56,600 bases of DNA from assembly GCF_001418655.1 (NCBI RefSeq), contig NZ_LIQZ01000214.1:1-56600 (forward strand), given 5' to 3'. The notes under the pieces are model-generated. The model saw nothing but the letters and a program-made list of their open reading frames with translations. It searched no databases and was not told the origin of the DNA. The position numbers and the translations under genes are program-made. Below, in pieces: positions 7,490 through 15,413 of this stretch (position 1 is its first letter; each line of letters opens with the position of its first letter). Origin of the DNA: Streptomyces phaeochromogenes. Lineage in GTDB: Bacteria > Actinomycetota > Actinomycetes > Streptomycetales > Streptomycetaceae.

Positions 7490-9727
7490 TCAGCCCGCGT
7501 CCCGCTTTCCGTCACGCTCCGCAATCGCGGCCGTGATGTGGGCACGCTCGATGCCGCGCCGGTTGACGACCTTGCCGTCCACGCGGCGGCCGACCTGGAT
7601 GGTGGCGATGCCGTGCGGCTTGAGCGCCGCGGCGAGCGCGTCGGGGTCCCATCCCTCGTAGACGTCGGGGCGCAGTTCGGCGAGCCGGGACACGACCGTC
7701 TCGGACCACACCTTGAGTTCCTTGGCCGGGACGACGGCGAGGATGTCGGCGAGCAGGTCGTAGCCTGCGCTGACGCTGGTCTCCGGCTCCTGCCCGAGGG
7801 CGTATCCGGCGAGCGTGCCCGCCTTCTCGCGGACCGCGCGGGCCCGCAGCGCAATGCGCTCCGCTTCGACCGCGTCGACGAACACGGACCGCACGATGCG
7901 GGCGTCCGCTCCCTCGCCGACGAAGTAGCAGATGCCCTTGTCGGCCCAGCTGAACATGGTGGCCCGCACACCCCGCTTGTACGAGGACGTACCGAGGACC
8001 ATGTCGTTCTCCAGCTGGCCCATGACCTTCAGGCACCACCGGGCCGACGCGTTCGCGCTGATGCCGGTAGGCAGCGACTTGGCGTCCGGGCGCTGCGTGG
8101 CGAGCAGGAGCACGATCCCGGTGGCCGGGCCGCGCTTGACCAGGTCCGTGCAGATCTCCTCGAACTCCGCGCCGTACTTGGGGTGTTCGAACCACTTCTG
8201 GCACTCGTCCACCCCGATCACGATCGGGTGCAGACCCAAAGAGGGCTTGTCAGCGAGTTCGCTGGTCACCTTCGACTCGGGGCAGATGTCCCGGGGCAGG
8301 GAGCGGATCACCTTGGCGCGGCGGCGCAGTTCGCCGCGGACCTCGCGCATGTCGGCGAGCGCGTATTCGAAGTCCTCTTCGTCCTCGCCGGCGCGGTGCC
8401 GGTAGGCGACCGCGTCGCCGACCGGGTCAAGGTCGCCGGTGCCCTTCATGTCGTAGGTGTGCAGCTCCGCCCGCGGGTCCAAGGCTGCGATGAGCATGAG
8501 CAGCCTGAGCAGGAAGGTTTTGCCCATGCGCGGGATCGCGCCGATGACGCCCGCGATGTACATCAGGGTGATGTCGACCCAGCGTCCGCGCTGGTCGGTG
8601 GCGAACGCGGCAGGCTTGAACAGATCCACCGCGCCCGCCTTGGCCAGCGGCCACGCAGGTGCCTTGGTCTTGGACATGTCCTGATCGCCCACCCACAGCA
8701 CGAGACGCCCGGTGTGCTCATCCGGGACCGCTTCGGGCCACACGCAGCCGAGCGGGCGGCGCAGGCCGGAGGCGAGGCGCTCGCGGCGGTCCATCACGTC
8801 CGTGACCGTCACCCCGTACGGGAGGTCACCCTCCGCACGCCAGCCGGGACCATCCCGGGTGATGGGCGCGGTGAACGCGAACCCGTCCCGACCCTTGCCC
8901 TGCGCCTGATTGATCGCGGGAATGCCGAGCGCACCCAGGGCCCGCAGCACGATGTCACTGGTGAGCTTGACCGCGGTGGGCAGCTCCACAGCCTTGTGGA
9001 TGACCGGAGCATCAGCCTTACGTCCGGCGCCCCCGAGCGCCAGCGTGACCGCACCGACCGACACGGCCTGAAGCCAGCCCGGAGCGAGCACGTAGATAGC
9101 CAGCGCGGAGCCGAGCCCGATGAACATCGCCAGCACGGCCACCAGGGTGCGCAGCCGGACCCGACCATCCCGCTGCCGGGACAGCTTCAGGTACTCGGCT
9201 GCGTCCTCGCGCCGGACCGCGGCGAGTCGCACCGGCTCACCCTCACGGTCGGCCACCCACCGCATCGTGGCGCCCACGAACTTCGCGGCACCGGACGGCG
9301 CCTGGAAGGTGAGGCGGGCGGCGTAGACCGGGGAGCGCAGTGCGTGATAGCCGACCGAGTGTGCGTAGTGGCGGGCCACCCACGCCGACGCGGTCCGCAG
9401 TTCCGCGAGGGACTTGAGCCAGATGGGAACGACCGACCGGCGGCGGGCGCCTTGCAGGCGACCGAGGTAGCCCGGACCGGCCGCCTTCGCGGTCGGATGG
9501 TCGACCATCACGGGGGCGGTCGGGTCGGCCGACTCGACCGCCGACCGGTCCAGCGCGGAGTCGGCCGACGGGTTGGTGTCGGGTCGGGCGGTCGGGTCGG
9601 GCGACTCGCTGCGGGCGGATCGGGCCTTGTCGAGGTCGACCACCTCGCCCCCGGACGGGGCGGTCGGGTCGGCCATCTCGGCTTCCAGCCGGTTGAACAG
9701 TTCGTTGTCGTCATCGGGGTGATTCAC
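7490..9727 (-). CDS. traB: TraB-like FtsK/SpoIIIE family conjugal transfer ATPase
   Basis: The 745-residue protein should pump double-stranded DNA between mycelial cells as a hexameric membrane translocase, the single essential transfer protein of Streptomyces elements. The acidic, low-complexity N terminus is followed by two membrane helices (VAVLAMFIGLGSALAIYVL and SVGAVTLALGG). The motor domain has Walker A GAIPRMGKT near residue 400 and Walker B PIVIGVDE near 505. The C-terminal 70 residues look like a winged-helix DNA reader (DALAAALKPHGIATIQVG). The GTG at 9727 follows AAGGA. A palindrome cluster beyond the gene could be its recognition locus. Confidence 0.9.
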   Translation of the reverse strand: MNHPDDDNELFNRLEAEMADPTAPSGGEVVDLDKARSARSESPDPTARPDTNPSADSALDRSAVESADPTAPVMVDHPTAKAAGPGYLGRLQGARRRSVVPIWLKSLAELRTASAWVARHYAHSVGYHALRSPVYAARLTFQAPSGAAKFVGATMRWVADREGEPVRLAAVRREDAAEYLKLSRQRDGRVRLRTLVAVLAMFIGLGSALAIYVLAPGWLQAVSVGAVTLALGGAGRKADAPVIHKAVELPTAVKLTSDIVLRALGALGIPAINQAQGKGRDGFAFTAPITRDGPGWRAEGDLPYGVTVTDVMDRRERLASGLRRPLGCVWPEAVPDEHTGRLVLWVGDQDMSKTKAPAWPLAKAGAVDLFKPAAFATDQRGRWVDITLMYIAGVIGAIPRMGKTFLLRLLMLIAALDPRAELHTYDMKGTGDLDPVGDAVAYRHRAGEDEEDFEYALADMREVRGELRRRAKVIRSLPRDICPESKVTSELADKPSLGLHPIVIGVDECQKWFEHPKYGAEFEEICTDLVKRGPATGIVLLLATQRPDAKSLPTGISANASARWCLKVMGQLENDMVLGTSSYKRGVRATMFSWADKGICYFVGEGADARIVRSVFVDAVEAERIALRARAVREKAGTLAGYALGQEPETSVSAGYDLLADILAVVPAKELKVWSETVVSRLAELRPDVYEGWDPDALAAALKPHGIATIQVGRRVDGKVVNRRGIERAHITAAIAERDGKRDAG

Positions 9728-9764
9728 TGACAGTTCCTTCCACTTCAGGGTGTGAGGGAGAGCG

Positions 9765-9801
9765 GGCCCGGCCGTCGCTGTAGGAGGTGAGCGGTCGGGC
9801 C
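9765..9801 (-). promoter_or_regulatory. Diverged hairpin leader upstream of traB
   Basis: GGCCCGGCCGTCGC (9765-9778) can pair, with a bulge, with GCGGTCGGGCC (9791-9801). On the coding strand the loop contains TCACC and a pyrimidine-rich TCTCCCTC stretch follows. It resembles the leaders at 5791, 12718 and 13615. It is the weakest of the four. Confidence 0.4.
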
Positions 9802-9843
9802 TGCGGATGAGCATGAAGTGCGGCAAGCAATTTGGAACGGGTC

Positions 9844-9891
9844 CGGCTGTCCGCAGTTGTCCGCAACTCAGCGGACAACTGCGGACAGCCG
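9844..9891. repeat. Perfect 21-bp inverted repeat between the 127-residue gene and traB
   Basis: Bases 9844-9864 are the exact reverse complement of 9871-9891, with a 6-base loop AACTCA. Each arm contains TGTCCGCA twice, so the site also reads as two direct octamers followed by two inverted octamers. It begins before the stop of the 127-residue gene, so it could be a terminator or attenuator, or an operator for traB. It lacks a U tract, which weakens a simple terminator reading. Confidence 0.65.
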
Positions 9892-10275
9892 TCAGGCGGC
9901 GCGCTGTTCTTCGAGGGCGATGCACAGGCCACAGATGCCGTACGAGGTGGGGATGCAGTAGCCGACGTCCAGTTGGCAGCTCGGGCAGGTGCGGCGGGCG
10001 AGCATCGCCAGCGCGAGCGCACCCCACTTGCGAGAGGTCATCGGGCGGACCGGCTTGGCCAGGTCCTCGCGGTAGAGGTATGCGACGCGTACGCCACCGG
10101 CGCGCCGGTTGACCCGCATCACCTGTGCCGCGATCGGCTGCCCGCCCGGACGCAGCCCCTTCGCGCGGAGCTGACGGCGGGTGGTGTAGCCGTCCGGGGC
10201 GAGGCGCCACGGGTAGGTGGGCACGCCGTAGCGGGCGCCGGTCGGGTCGAAGCACTTGCCGTAGACGGCGGACAT
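9892..10275 (-). CDS. Zinc-binding protein with RRQLRAKGLRPGGQ motif
   Basis: The 127-residue protein has a short basic motif (TRRQLRAKGLRPGGQ) seen in many Streptomyces and AICE proteins, probably a nucleic-acid or partner-binding helix. A C-terminal four-Cys site follows (CPSCQLDVGYC, then CGLC). Its ATG overlaps the GGDEF gene stop by one base, so translation is coupled. It is the last gene of the transfer/spread operon before traB. The biochemical role is unknown. Confidence 0.75.
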   Translation of the reverse strand: MSAVYGKCFDPTGARYGVPTYPWRLAPDGYTTRRQLRAKGLRPGGQPIAAQVMRVNRRAGGVRVAYLYREDLAKPVRPMTSRKWGALALAMLARRTCPSCQLDVGYCIPTSYGICGLCIALEEQRAA

Positions 10276-10925
10276 CAGGCCGCCACCTCGACGACCGGTG
10301 CGTCAGTGCGGGCGCCGGTGCGGCCGGAGCGGCGGCCGGTGACCGTGGCGAACAGTCGGCCCAGTCCCGCGTGGCGCAGTCCGGCGCGGCCCTGTTTGGC
10401 CGCGTACATCGCCTCATCCGCCCGCCGCAACAGACCCGACAGGTCGTCCGCGGGGAAGTCGGAGGCGCGGACCCAGCCGAGCGAGACGGTGGTGTGCATG
10501 TCCGGGTCCTGGCCGTCGACCGGGCGGGCGAGCACGCCGTGCAGGACGGCGAGCAGGTCACCCGTGGTCCCGTGGTCGTCGATGACGACGGCGGCGAACT
10601 CATCGCCCCCGAGCCGTCCCACCACCCCGGACCGGCCGACGTGGCGGGCGAGGCGCTCCGCGGTCGCCTTCAACAGGGCATCGCCGGCGGCGTGGCCGTG
10701 GGTGTCGTTGATCTGCTTGAAGCGGTCCACGTCGGCCAGCACCACTACCGCGCGCGGGTCTTTGAGCAGGGCCGTGGCGCGGCGGGTGAACCCGTCGCGG
10801 GTGCGTAACCCGGTGAGCGGGTCGCGCCGTGCCGTGTGCAGGCGAGTGCGTAGCCACCAGACGTGGGCTGCCCAGGCAGCTATCAGGGGCAGGGTGGACA
10901 GCAGGACCGTGGGCAGGGTGCTCAT
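10275..10925 (-). CDS. Membrane-anchored GGDEF-domain protein (putative diguanylate cyclase)
   Basis: The 216-residue protein has a hydrophobic N-terminal helix (residues 5-24), then a GGDEF domain of about 150 residues beginning RRDPLTGLRTR. The metal-binding LADVDRFKQIND is at residues 63-74 and an intact GGDEF at 106-110. These residues are compatible with making cyclic di-GMP from two GTP. No RxxD inhibitory site is seen before GGDEF and there is no EAL or sensor domain. The C-terminal tail is basic (TGRRSGRTGARTD). It overlaps both neighbours (ATGA upstream, TGATG downstream) inside the transfer operon, which links nucleotide signalling to conjugation or colony spread; that link is inference. 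Confidence 0.9.
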   Translation of the reverse strand: MSTLPTVLLSTLPLIAAWAAHVWWLRTRLHTARRDPLTGLRTRDGFTRRATALLKDPRAVVVLADVDRFKQINDTHGHAAGDALLKATAERLARHVGRSGVVGRLGGDEFAAVVIDDHGTTGDLLAVLHGVLARPVDGQDPDMHTTVSLGWVRASDFPADDLSGLLRRADEAMYAAKQGRAGLRHAGLGRLFATVTGRRSGRTGARTDAPVVEVAA

Positions 10926-11950
10926 GCCGCTGCCCCCTCGCCGATGTCGTCGGTCGCGTCAGGCTGACGTGAATCGGTAACGGCGTTGTCGACCGCGTGC
11001 AGCGGGCGGTCGTTGGCGCGCTCGGCTTTCAGCGCGTCTCGGAGCTTGCGGGCGTTGGCGGCCGAGCAGTGCACCGCGGTACGGACGGCTTCCGCGTTCA
11101 GCTCCGCATCCGTCCACGTCGCGGTGAGCGTGCGCGCCTTGCTCAGCAGCTCTTCAAAGGAGCGCTGCGGAGTGCCCTTGGCCTTCGGCTTGGGCTGACG
11201 GCGCGGGCGCGGCGTGGCCGCGGACGGTTGTGCCGGCCGATTCTCCACCGGCGCCGGTACAGGAGTGTCCTGGTCGGTGGCGGGGGCGAGTTCGCCCATG
11301 CGCAGCATCACGCGCTCGCGCCGCGGTGTCTTCGTGCGCCACTTGCGGCCGTAGCGTTCGCGCAGGTCCGCGCGGGCCAACTGCCGCTCCTTCTCCCGCG
11401 CCAGCGCCTCCGTGTAGGAGGTGACCTCCCACAGCGTCATCCGGCGCCACAGCGCGAACGTGGAAGGAAAGGCCAACAGCCAGCGGGAGAACCTGATCTT
11501 CTCCATGCGGCGGCCGGTGGCCGCGCCGATCCGCACGGCGTAGATGTGCGCGCCGATCTCGGAGAACACCACCCACAGCAGCGGCATCGTGCCGTGCGCA
11601 ACCTTCGCCCACACGTCGTGTCCGGCGGCGACGTTGAGTCCGCAGGTGATCAGGGTCAGGATCCAGGGCACGAACCGCACCCAGGCGAGCGCCATGTCCA
11701 TCCGGATCAACAGCAGGTTGGCCACGGTGAACACCGGGATAGCCACGTCGATGCCGACTGGCAGCATCCACGCCTCGCTGAAGCCCCAACGGGTTGCAGC
11801 CTCGGAAACGGCGTCGAAGGAGGAGATCAGACCGAGCGCACCGACTCCGGCCGCGGCGAGCGCGCCAAAACCGGCGAGCCCCATCTCAGGCTTGGTCAGC
11901 GGCGGCACCCCGGACGCGGGCGCCTCGGGGGCGAGGGGTGTGGCGCTCAT
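10922..11950 (-). CDS. DUF2637 membrane protein (Spd-type)
   Basis: The 342-residue protein has about four membrane helices in residues 25-150 (GFGALAAAGVGALGLISSF, AIPVFTVANLLLI, VRFVPWILTLITCGL, MPLLWVVFSEIGAHIY). A Pro-rich basic linker and a C-terminal helical domain that may bind DNA (SFEELLSKARTLTATWTDAEL) follow. DUF2637 proteins are common in Streptomyces plasmids and AICEs, where they accompany transfer genes and probably act in intramycelial spread. The ATG at 11950 overlaps the previous stop, and its stop overlaps the GGDEF start. Confidence 0.85.
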   Translation of the reverse strand: MSATPLAPEAPASGVPPLTKPEMGLAGFGALAAAGVGALGLISSFDAVSEAATRWGFSEAWMLPVGIDVAIPVFTVANLLLIRMDMALAWVRFVPWILTLITCGLNVAAGHDVWAKVAHGTMPLLWVVFSEIGAHIYAVRIGAATGRRMEKIRFSRWLLAFPSTFALWRRMTLWEVTSYTEALAREKERQLARADLRERYGRKWRTKTPRRERVMLRMGELAPATDQDTPVPAPVENRPAQPSAATPRPRRQPKPKAKGTPQRSFEELLSKARTLTATWTDAELNAEAVRTAVHCSAANARKLRDALKAERANDRPLHAVDNAVTDSRQPDATDDIGEGAAA

Positions 11951-12393
11951 GCCGCACCTCCCACGGTGATCAGGGCCGCGATGATGAGCAGCGCGCCGCC
12001 CGCACAGGTCAGGTCGACCGCGCGGCGCAGGCCGGTGAACTTGGCGACCGCGATGCGGGACAGGCCCGCAATGTCCGCGGCCCGGTCGGTCGCCAGGGCG
12101 GCAGTGATCTGTTCGGCGGTGAGCGTGGCCCACAGCGGAAAGCCGTGCCGGCCGCGCAGGTTCGGGCGCACCGACCGCAGCAACAGCCCGGCCGCCGCAA
12201 CCAACAGCGCCATCCCGAGACCGCCCACGATGCAGGCGGGCAGGGACAGCGGCATGTCCTTGGCGACCGTCCACGATCCGGCGAGGACCGCACCGACGAA
12301 CGCGAGCAGCAGACCGGTCTTGGTGTCGGTCCGCGTGATCTCCGCTTTCACCTCCGCGTGCGCGGCGGCGAGCATGGTGTCCTGGGCGCTCAT
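11947..12393 (-). CDS. PycTM/DUF5706-like two-helix membrane protein
   Basis: The 148-residue protein has an N-terminal amphipathic helix running into the first membrane helix (ITRTDTKTGLLLAFVGAVLAG) and a second hydrophobic hairpin (SLPACIVGGLGMALLVAAAGLLL). A cytoplasmic middle part and a final hydrophobic segment (CAGGALLIIAALI) follow. The TDTKTGLLLAFVGA signature is typical of the family whose characterised members are Pycsar membrane effectors (PycTM) opened by cyclic UMP or CMP. Streptomyces element members usually sit in transfer operons, so a spread role is equally likely. It overlaps its neighbours by ATGA and lies two genes from a GGDEF protein. Confidence 0.75.
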   Translation of the reverse strand: MSAQDTMLAAAHAEVKAEITRTDTKTGLLLAFVGAVLAGSWTVAKDMPLSLPACIVGGLGMALLVAAAGLLLRSVRPNLRGRHGFPLWATLTAEQITAALATDRAADIAGLSRIAVAKFTGLRRAVDLTCAGGALLIIAALITVGGAA

Positions 12394-12680
12394 GCCGCAA
12401 CCCCCTTGCGTGCCACGCGGCGGCGCCGGGCGGGGCGGGCCAGCGGGATGACGTCGAACAGGTCCGGGTTGTCCTCGATGACCTGCGCGGCCATGCGGAT
12501 CAGGTCGTCGGGAAGGTCGGGGTCATCGGCGAGGATGTCGCGCGCCGCGTCCTCGCGGGCCGCGCGCTCTTCGTCGCTCTCGCCCTCGACCCCGAGCCAC
12601 AGCTCAACCGGGGTACCGAGCGCCAGTTCCGCGAAGTCCGCGGCAGAAATGGCCTGTTGGCGGCCGATGTACGTACGCAT
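12390..12680 (-). CDS. Small acidic protein, first gene of the spread operon
   Basis: The 96-residue protein has an acidic centre (EGESDEERAAREDAA, DDPDLPDDLIRM) and a strongly basic C-terminal tail (RPARRRRVARKG). No family is recognised and no membrane segment is present. The ATG at 12680 follows GGAGA, and its stop overlaps the next gene's start, making it the leading cistron of a five-gene overlapping run. A structured leader lies upstream at 12718-12754. It could be an adaptor or antagonist of a DNA-binding partner, but that is a guess. Confidence 0.65.
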   Translation of the reverse strand: MRTYIGRQQAISAADFAELALGTPVELWLGVEGESDEERAAREDAARDILADDPDLPDDLIRMAAQVIEDNPDLFDVIPLARPARRRRVARKGVAA

Positions 12681-12717
12681 GAAAGATCTCCGGAGGGTGG
12701 AGGGACAGGGAAAGGCC

Positions 12718-12754
12718 GGGCCGGTCGCGGTGGTTGGTGAGAGGCGACCGGCCC
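12718..12754 (-). promoter_or_regulatory. Hairpin leader upstream of the spread operon
   Basis: GGGCCGGTCGC (12718-12728) pairs perfectly with GCGACCGGCCC (12744-12754) around a 15-base loop. The coding strand loop is CTCTCACCAACCACC, followed by TTTCCCTGTCCCTCC and a ribosome site. Loop and tail match the leader at 5791-5830 while the stem bases differ, which implies selection for structure. Confidence 0.65.
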
Positions 12755-12791
12755 AGGAGATGAGCGGCCCCGTACGGGGCGGTGGTACGGG

Positions 12792-13565
12792 TCAGCGGTT
12801 GCGGACGCGCCCGGAGAGGCTGTTCGCGGACACGCTCAGGTGGCGGGCGCCGGAGATCCGGACGTCACCGGAGACGGAGTGGGCGCTCACGGTGCCGGAA
12901 GCGGCGCCGGTGGCCGTCACGGCGATGTCGCCGGAGGTGCTGTTCAGGTTCGCGGCGCGGCCGTTGTAGAGGTGCACCTCGATGTCGCCGGAGACGGAAC
13001 AGGCGGCGACCTGCTCGCTCACGTGACCGACGCTGATGTCTCCGGAGGTGGTGTTCGCGGTGAGCTGCCGGACGCCCCCGGCGTCCAGGTCGCCGGAGAC
13101 GGAGCGGAACTCCATCCGGTCGACGTCGCCGGACACGAACGCGTCCGCGGAAGTGGAGACCACCGCGAGGGAGGACCCGACGGGCAGCATGACCGTGGCC
13201 GTGATGGGGCTGACGGTCTGGGTGTTGCCCATGCCGCCGGAGACCACGCGGCCGTTGATGACGGTCACGCCGGTCACCGATCCGTAGACCGTGCCGACGC
13301 TCTGCACGATGCGGTTGCCGCGGGTGCTCTGCACCATCACGTTGCCCGGCATCTCCGGCACCTCGATGGCCAGCGCCTGCCCGTCCTGGCGGGTACTGGC
13401 CCGGTTCACCGCGTCGGCCGCGGGCCCCGTGCTGTCGTCGGTGTGCAGCGTGATGCGGGCGGTCGTGACGCTGCTGAGCACCTGCACACGGACGTCGCCG
13501 ACCGGCAGCGACAACCCCAGCACGATCGGGCCGGAGGTCTGCGAGGCAAAGGTGCGCTCGGTCAT
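12792..13565 (-). CDS. DUF4097-family beta-repeat protein
   Basis: The 257-residue protein is built of short beta repeats centred on SGD: SVSGDLDAG, TTSGDISVG, SVSGDIEVH, STSGDIAVT, SVSGDVRIS and SLSGRVRNR. This is the pattern of DUF4097 proteins, predicted right-handed beta solenoids. No signal peptide or anchor is visible, so it is probably cytoplasmic or membrane-associated through partners. It is the first gene of the minus-strand block. The ATG at 13565 follows GAGGAG. The family recurs in Streptomyces elements, but its function is unknown. Confidence 0.85.
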   Translation of the reverse strand: MTERTFASQTSGPIVLGLSLPVGDVRVQVLSSVTTARITLHTDDSTGPAADAVNRASTRQDGQALAIEVPEMPGNVMVQSTRGNRIVQSVGTVYGSVTGVTVINGRVVSGGMGNTQTVSPITATVMLPVGSSLAVVSTSADAFVSGDVDRMEFRSVSGDLDAGGVRQLTANTTSGDISVGHVSEQVAACSVSGDIEVHLYNGRAANLNSTSGDIAVTATGAASGTVSAHSVSGDVRISGARHLSVSANSLSGRVRNR

Positions 13566-13614
13566 GGTCAAGCTCCTCAAAGGGGCGTTGGAGTGGGACA
13601 CGGAACGTGCGAAC

Positions 13615-13654
13615 GGGACGGCCGCGGTCGTGAAGTGGTGAGAGACGGCCGCCC
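13615..13654 (-). promoter_or_regulatory. Hairpin leader upstream of the DUF4097 gene
   Basis: GGGACGGCCGC (13615-13625) and ACGGCCGCCC (13645-13654) share the self-complementary core CGGCCG, giving a six-base stem. The coding-strand loop begins CTCTCACCAC and ends GACCGC, and TTCCGTGTCCC follows, matching the leaders at 5791 and 12718. The stem is shorter than in those two. Confidence 0.5.
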
Positions 13655-14172
13655 CTCGATGTGGTCGTGCCTTGCGAGCCAACGGAGCGCGGCTCCCCCT
13701 CACCGCACCTGCGAGAGATGCGGATCGGGCAGCCGGCCGGCGCACCAAGGTGCGGCGGAAGTTGAGGTGGTACGTGTCTCCTTCATCGCGACCGCGCTCC
13801 CGTGTCAGGTAGAGCTGTCCGGCCTCGAAGTAGGCGTATGGAGACGTGACCTTTCGGTCTGAGCCCTCCGGTGAATGCCAAGGCGCCGGGTCGCCTCCCC
13901 CCGTCCGATGCGGGGCTCCTGGTCGTGCGCTCGTTCGGTTCGCTGACGCGACTCGAACAGGAGGAACATGTATTACGTGTTCCTCATCTTGCAGAGAGAG
14001 GTTCGCTCCGTCAAGCCCTTCGGCTGTTTGAGGTCTGCGGGCCCCTCGTGCTCGATGCACCTACAGACTGGCGTCGGCAGCGGCGACGATCGACTTCGCA
14101 GTTGTACGGCTCAGGTCGTTCCTAGCTACCGTGAAGTCGAACCAAGTCGTCCCAGGAAGTCGGAGGTTGGCC
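13655..14172. promoter_or_regulatory. Divergent control region with a palindromic operator
   Basis: No gene is supported in these 518 bases between the minus-strand block and the regulator/Nudix pair. The clearest signal is GAGGAACA (13961-13968) and its exact inverse TGTTCCTC (13978-13985), 9 bases apart, the form of a dimer-binding operator. The local sequence between the arms is AT-richer than the surroundings. The tandem-wHTH protein at 15982 and the HTH protein at 14173 are candidate ligands. Confidence 0.5.
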
Positions 14173-14943
14173 GTGGCGAACGAGCGACTGCGCGGCGCGA
14201 TAGTGGACTTGGGCCTCACGCTCGATGAGGTCGCCGAACGACTCGGGGTCGCGGCCAAGACGGTCGAGCGATGGATCAACGAACCCGAGCGCAAGCCATA
14301 TCGCCGCTTCCAGTTCGCAACAGCATCGCTGTTGAGGTGCGAGGTGTCGTACTTGTGGCCGGACGAACGCACGTCAGCTGAGGTCGCGGCCGCTGGCAAC
14401 GCGGAGTTGGTCAGGCTCTATCCACACCGATCCGTCGTCATGCAAACCCTCTGGACAAGCCTCTACGCCAAGGCCACCCGTCAGTTTGACCTGTTGGTGT
14501 ACTCCGGGTTCTGGCTCACAGAAGACGCGTCGTTCCACCGCATCGTGAAGGAGAAGTCGGCCGACGGAGTGCCCATCCGCTTCATCCTGGGAGAGCCCAC
14601 TTCGCCGGCCGTGGCGGTGCGCGGCGAGGACGAAGGGATCGGCGCAGCGATGGGAGGCAAGATCCGGAACGCTCTCATCAACTACGGTCCGCTCTTCGAC
14701 CTCCCCGGAGTGGAGTTCCGGTTGCACGGTACGACCCTCTACAACTCCATCTACCGGGCCGATGACGAGATGCTGGCGAACGGCCACCTCTACGGCGTGG
14801 GCGCCTACATGGCCCCCGTATTGCACCTGCGACGCGTTCCCGGCGGCGAACTCTTCGACGCCTACGCTGAGAGCGTTGAGAAGGTCTGGGAATCGGCCCG
14901 CCCGATCTCTGAACCTGCCGATTGGGAAGGCACTGCCCGATGA
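14173..14943 (+). CDS. HTH regulator with C-terminal DUF5919 domain
   Basis: The 256-residue protein begins with a Cro/CI-type HTH (LGLTLDEVAERLGVAAKTVERWI). A larger domain resembling DUF5919 follows, with beta strands around FDLLVYSGFWLTED and VPIRFILGEP that recall a phospholipase-D-like fold; no complete HKD motif is seen. The GTG at 14173 is chosen because it follows GGAGG at ideal spacing; the frame is open to 14131. Its stop overlaps the Nudix start, so the two are coupled. The pair is a common regulatory/immunity cassette of Streptomyces AICEs. Confidence 0.8.
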   Translation: MANERLRGAIVDLGLTLDEVAERLGVAAKTVERWINEPERKPYRRFQFATASLLRCEVSYLWPDERTSAEVAAAGNAELVRLYPHRSVVMQTLWTSLYAKATRQFDLLVYSGFWLTEDASFHRIVKEKSADGVPIRFILGEPTSPAVAVRGEDEGIGAAMGGKIRNALINYGPLFDLPGVEFRLHGTTLYNSIYRADDEMLANGHLYGVGAYMAPVLHLRRVPGGELFDAYAESVEKVWESARPISEPADWEGTAR

Positions 14944-15413
14944 GCCGCATCGACTACTTCCGCGACCCGAACGCTCCTCACGCCAACTCGGTGGTGCCCT
15001 CGGTCACCGCGGTCGTCCGAGACGACGGGGGACGGTTGCTGCTCATCCACAAGACGGACAACGATCTGTGGGCACTGCCCGGTGGTGGCCACGACATCGG
15101 CGAGCGCATCGGTGACACGGCCGTCCGTGAGGTCGCGGAAGAGACCGGCATTGACGTTGAGGTAGACAGCATCGTGGGGCTCTACACCGACCCTGAACAT
15201 GTACTGGCGTACGACGACGGAGAGGTCCGGCAACAGTTCTCCATCTGCTTCCGAGCCCGCCCCGTCGGCGGTTCCCTGCGTACGAGCAGCGAGTCAAAAG
15301 AGGTCCGCTGGGTTGACCCAGCGGACCTTGACGGGCTGGACATTCACCCGTCGATGATGCTGCGCATCCGCCACGGCCTCGATGACACGCGGCGAGAGCC
15401 CTACATCGGCTGA
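14940..15413 (+). CDS. pif: Nudix hydrolase, Pif-like immunity factor
   Basis: The 157-residue protein has a complete Nudix box (GX5EX7REUXEEXGU): G49, E55, R63-E64, E67-E68 and G70-I71. It should hydrolyse a nucleoside-diphosphate-linked compound using Mg2+. In the AICE pSAM2 a Nudix protein, Pif, blocks transfer into cells that already hold the element; the same position beside a HTH regulator suggests that role here. The ATG overlaps the regulator stop (ATGA). The 3' end overlaps the convergent HD-domain gene by 13 bases. The gene symbol is by analogy. Confidence 0.85.
   Translation: MSRIDYFRDPNAPHANSVVPSVTAVVRDDGGRLLLIHKTDNDLWALPGGGHDIGERIGDTAVREVAEETGIDVEVDSIVGLYTDPEHVLAYDDGEVRQQFSICFRARPVGGSLRTSSESKEVRWVDPADLDGLDIHPSMMLRIRHGLDDTRREPYIG

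Noticed and set aside
7538..9730. Open frame of 730 codons on the plus strand opposite traB
   Set aside because: It is a high-GC antisense shadow with no domain and His/Arg/Gly-rich composition, typical of the complementary strand of Streptomyces genes.
10125..10980. Plus-strand frames opposite the GGDEF gene
   Set aside because: They are shadows; the minus-strand gene carries intact motifs and coupled overlaps on both sides.
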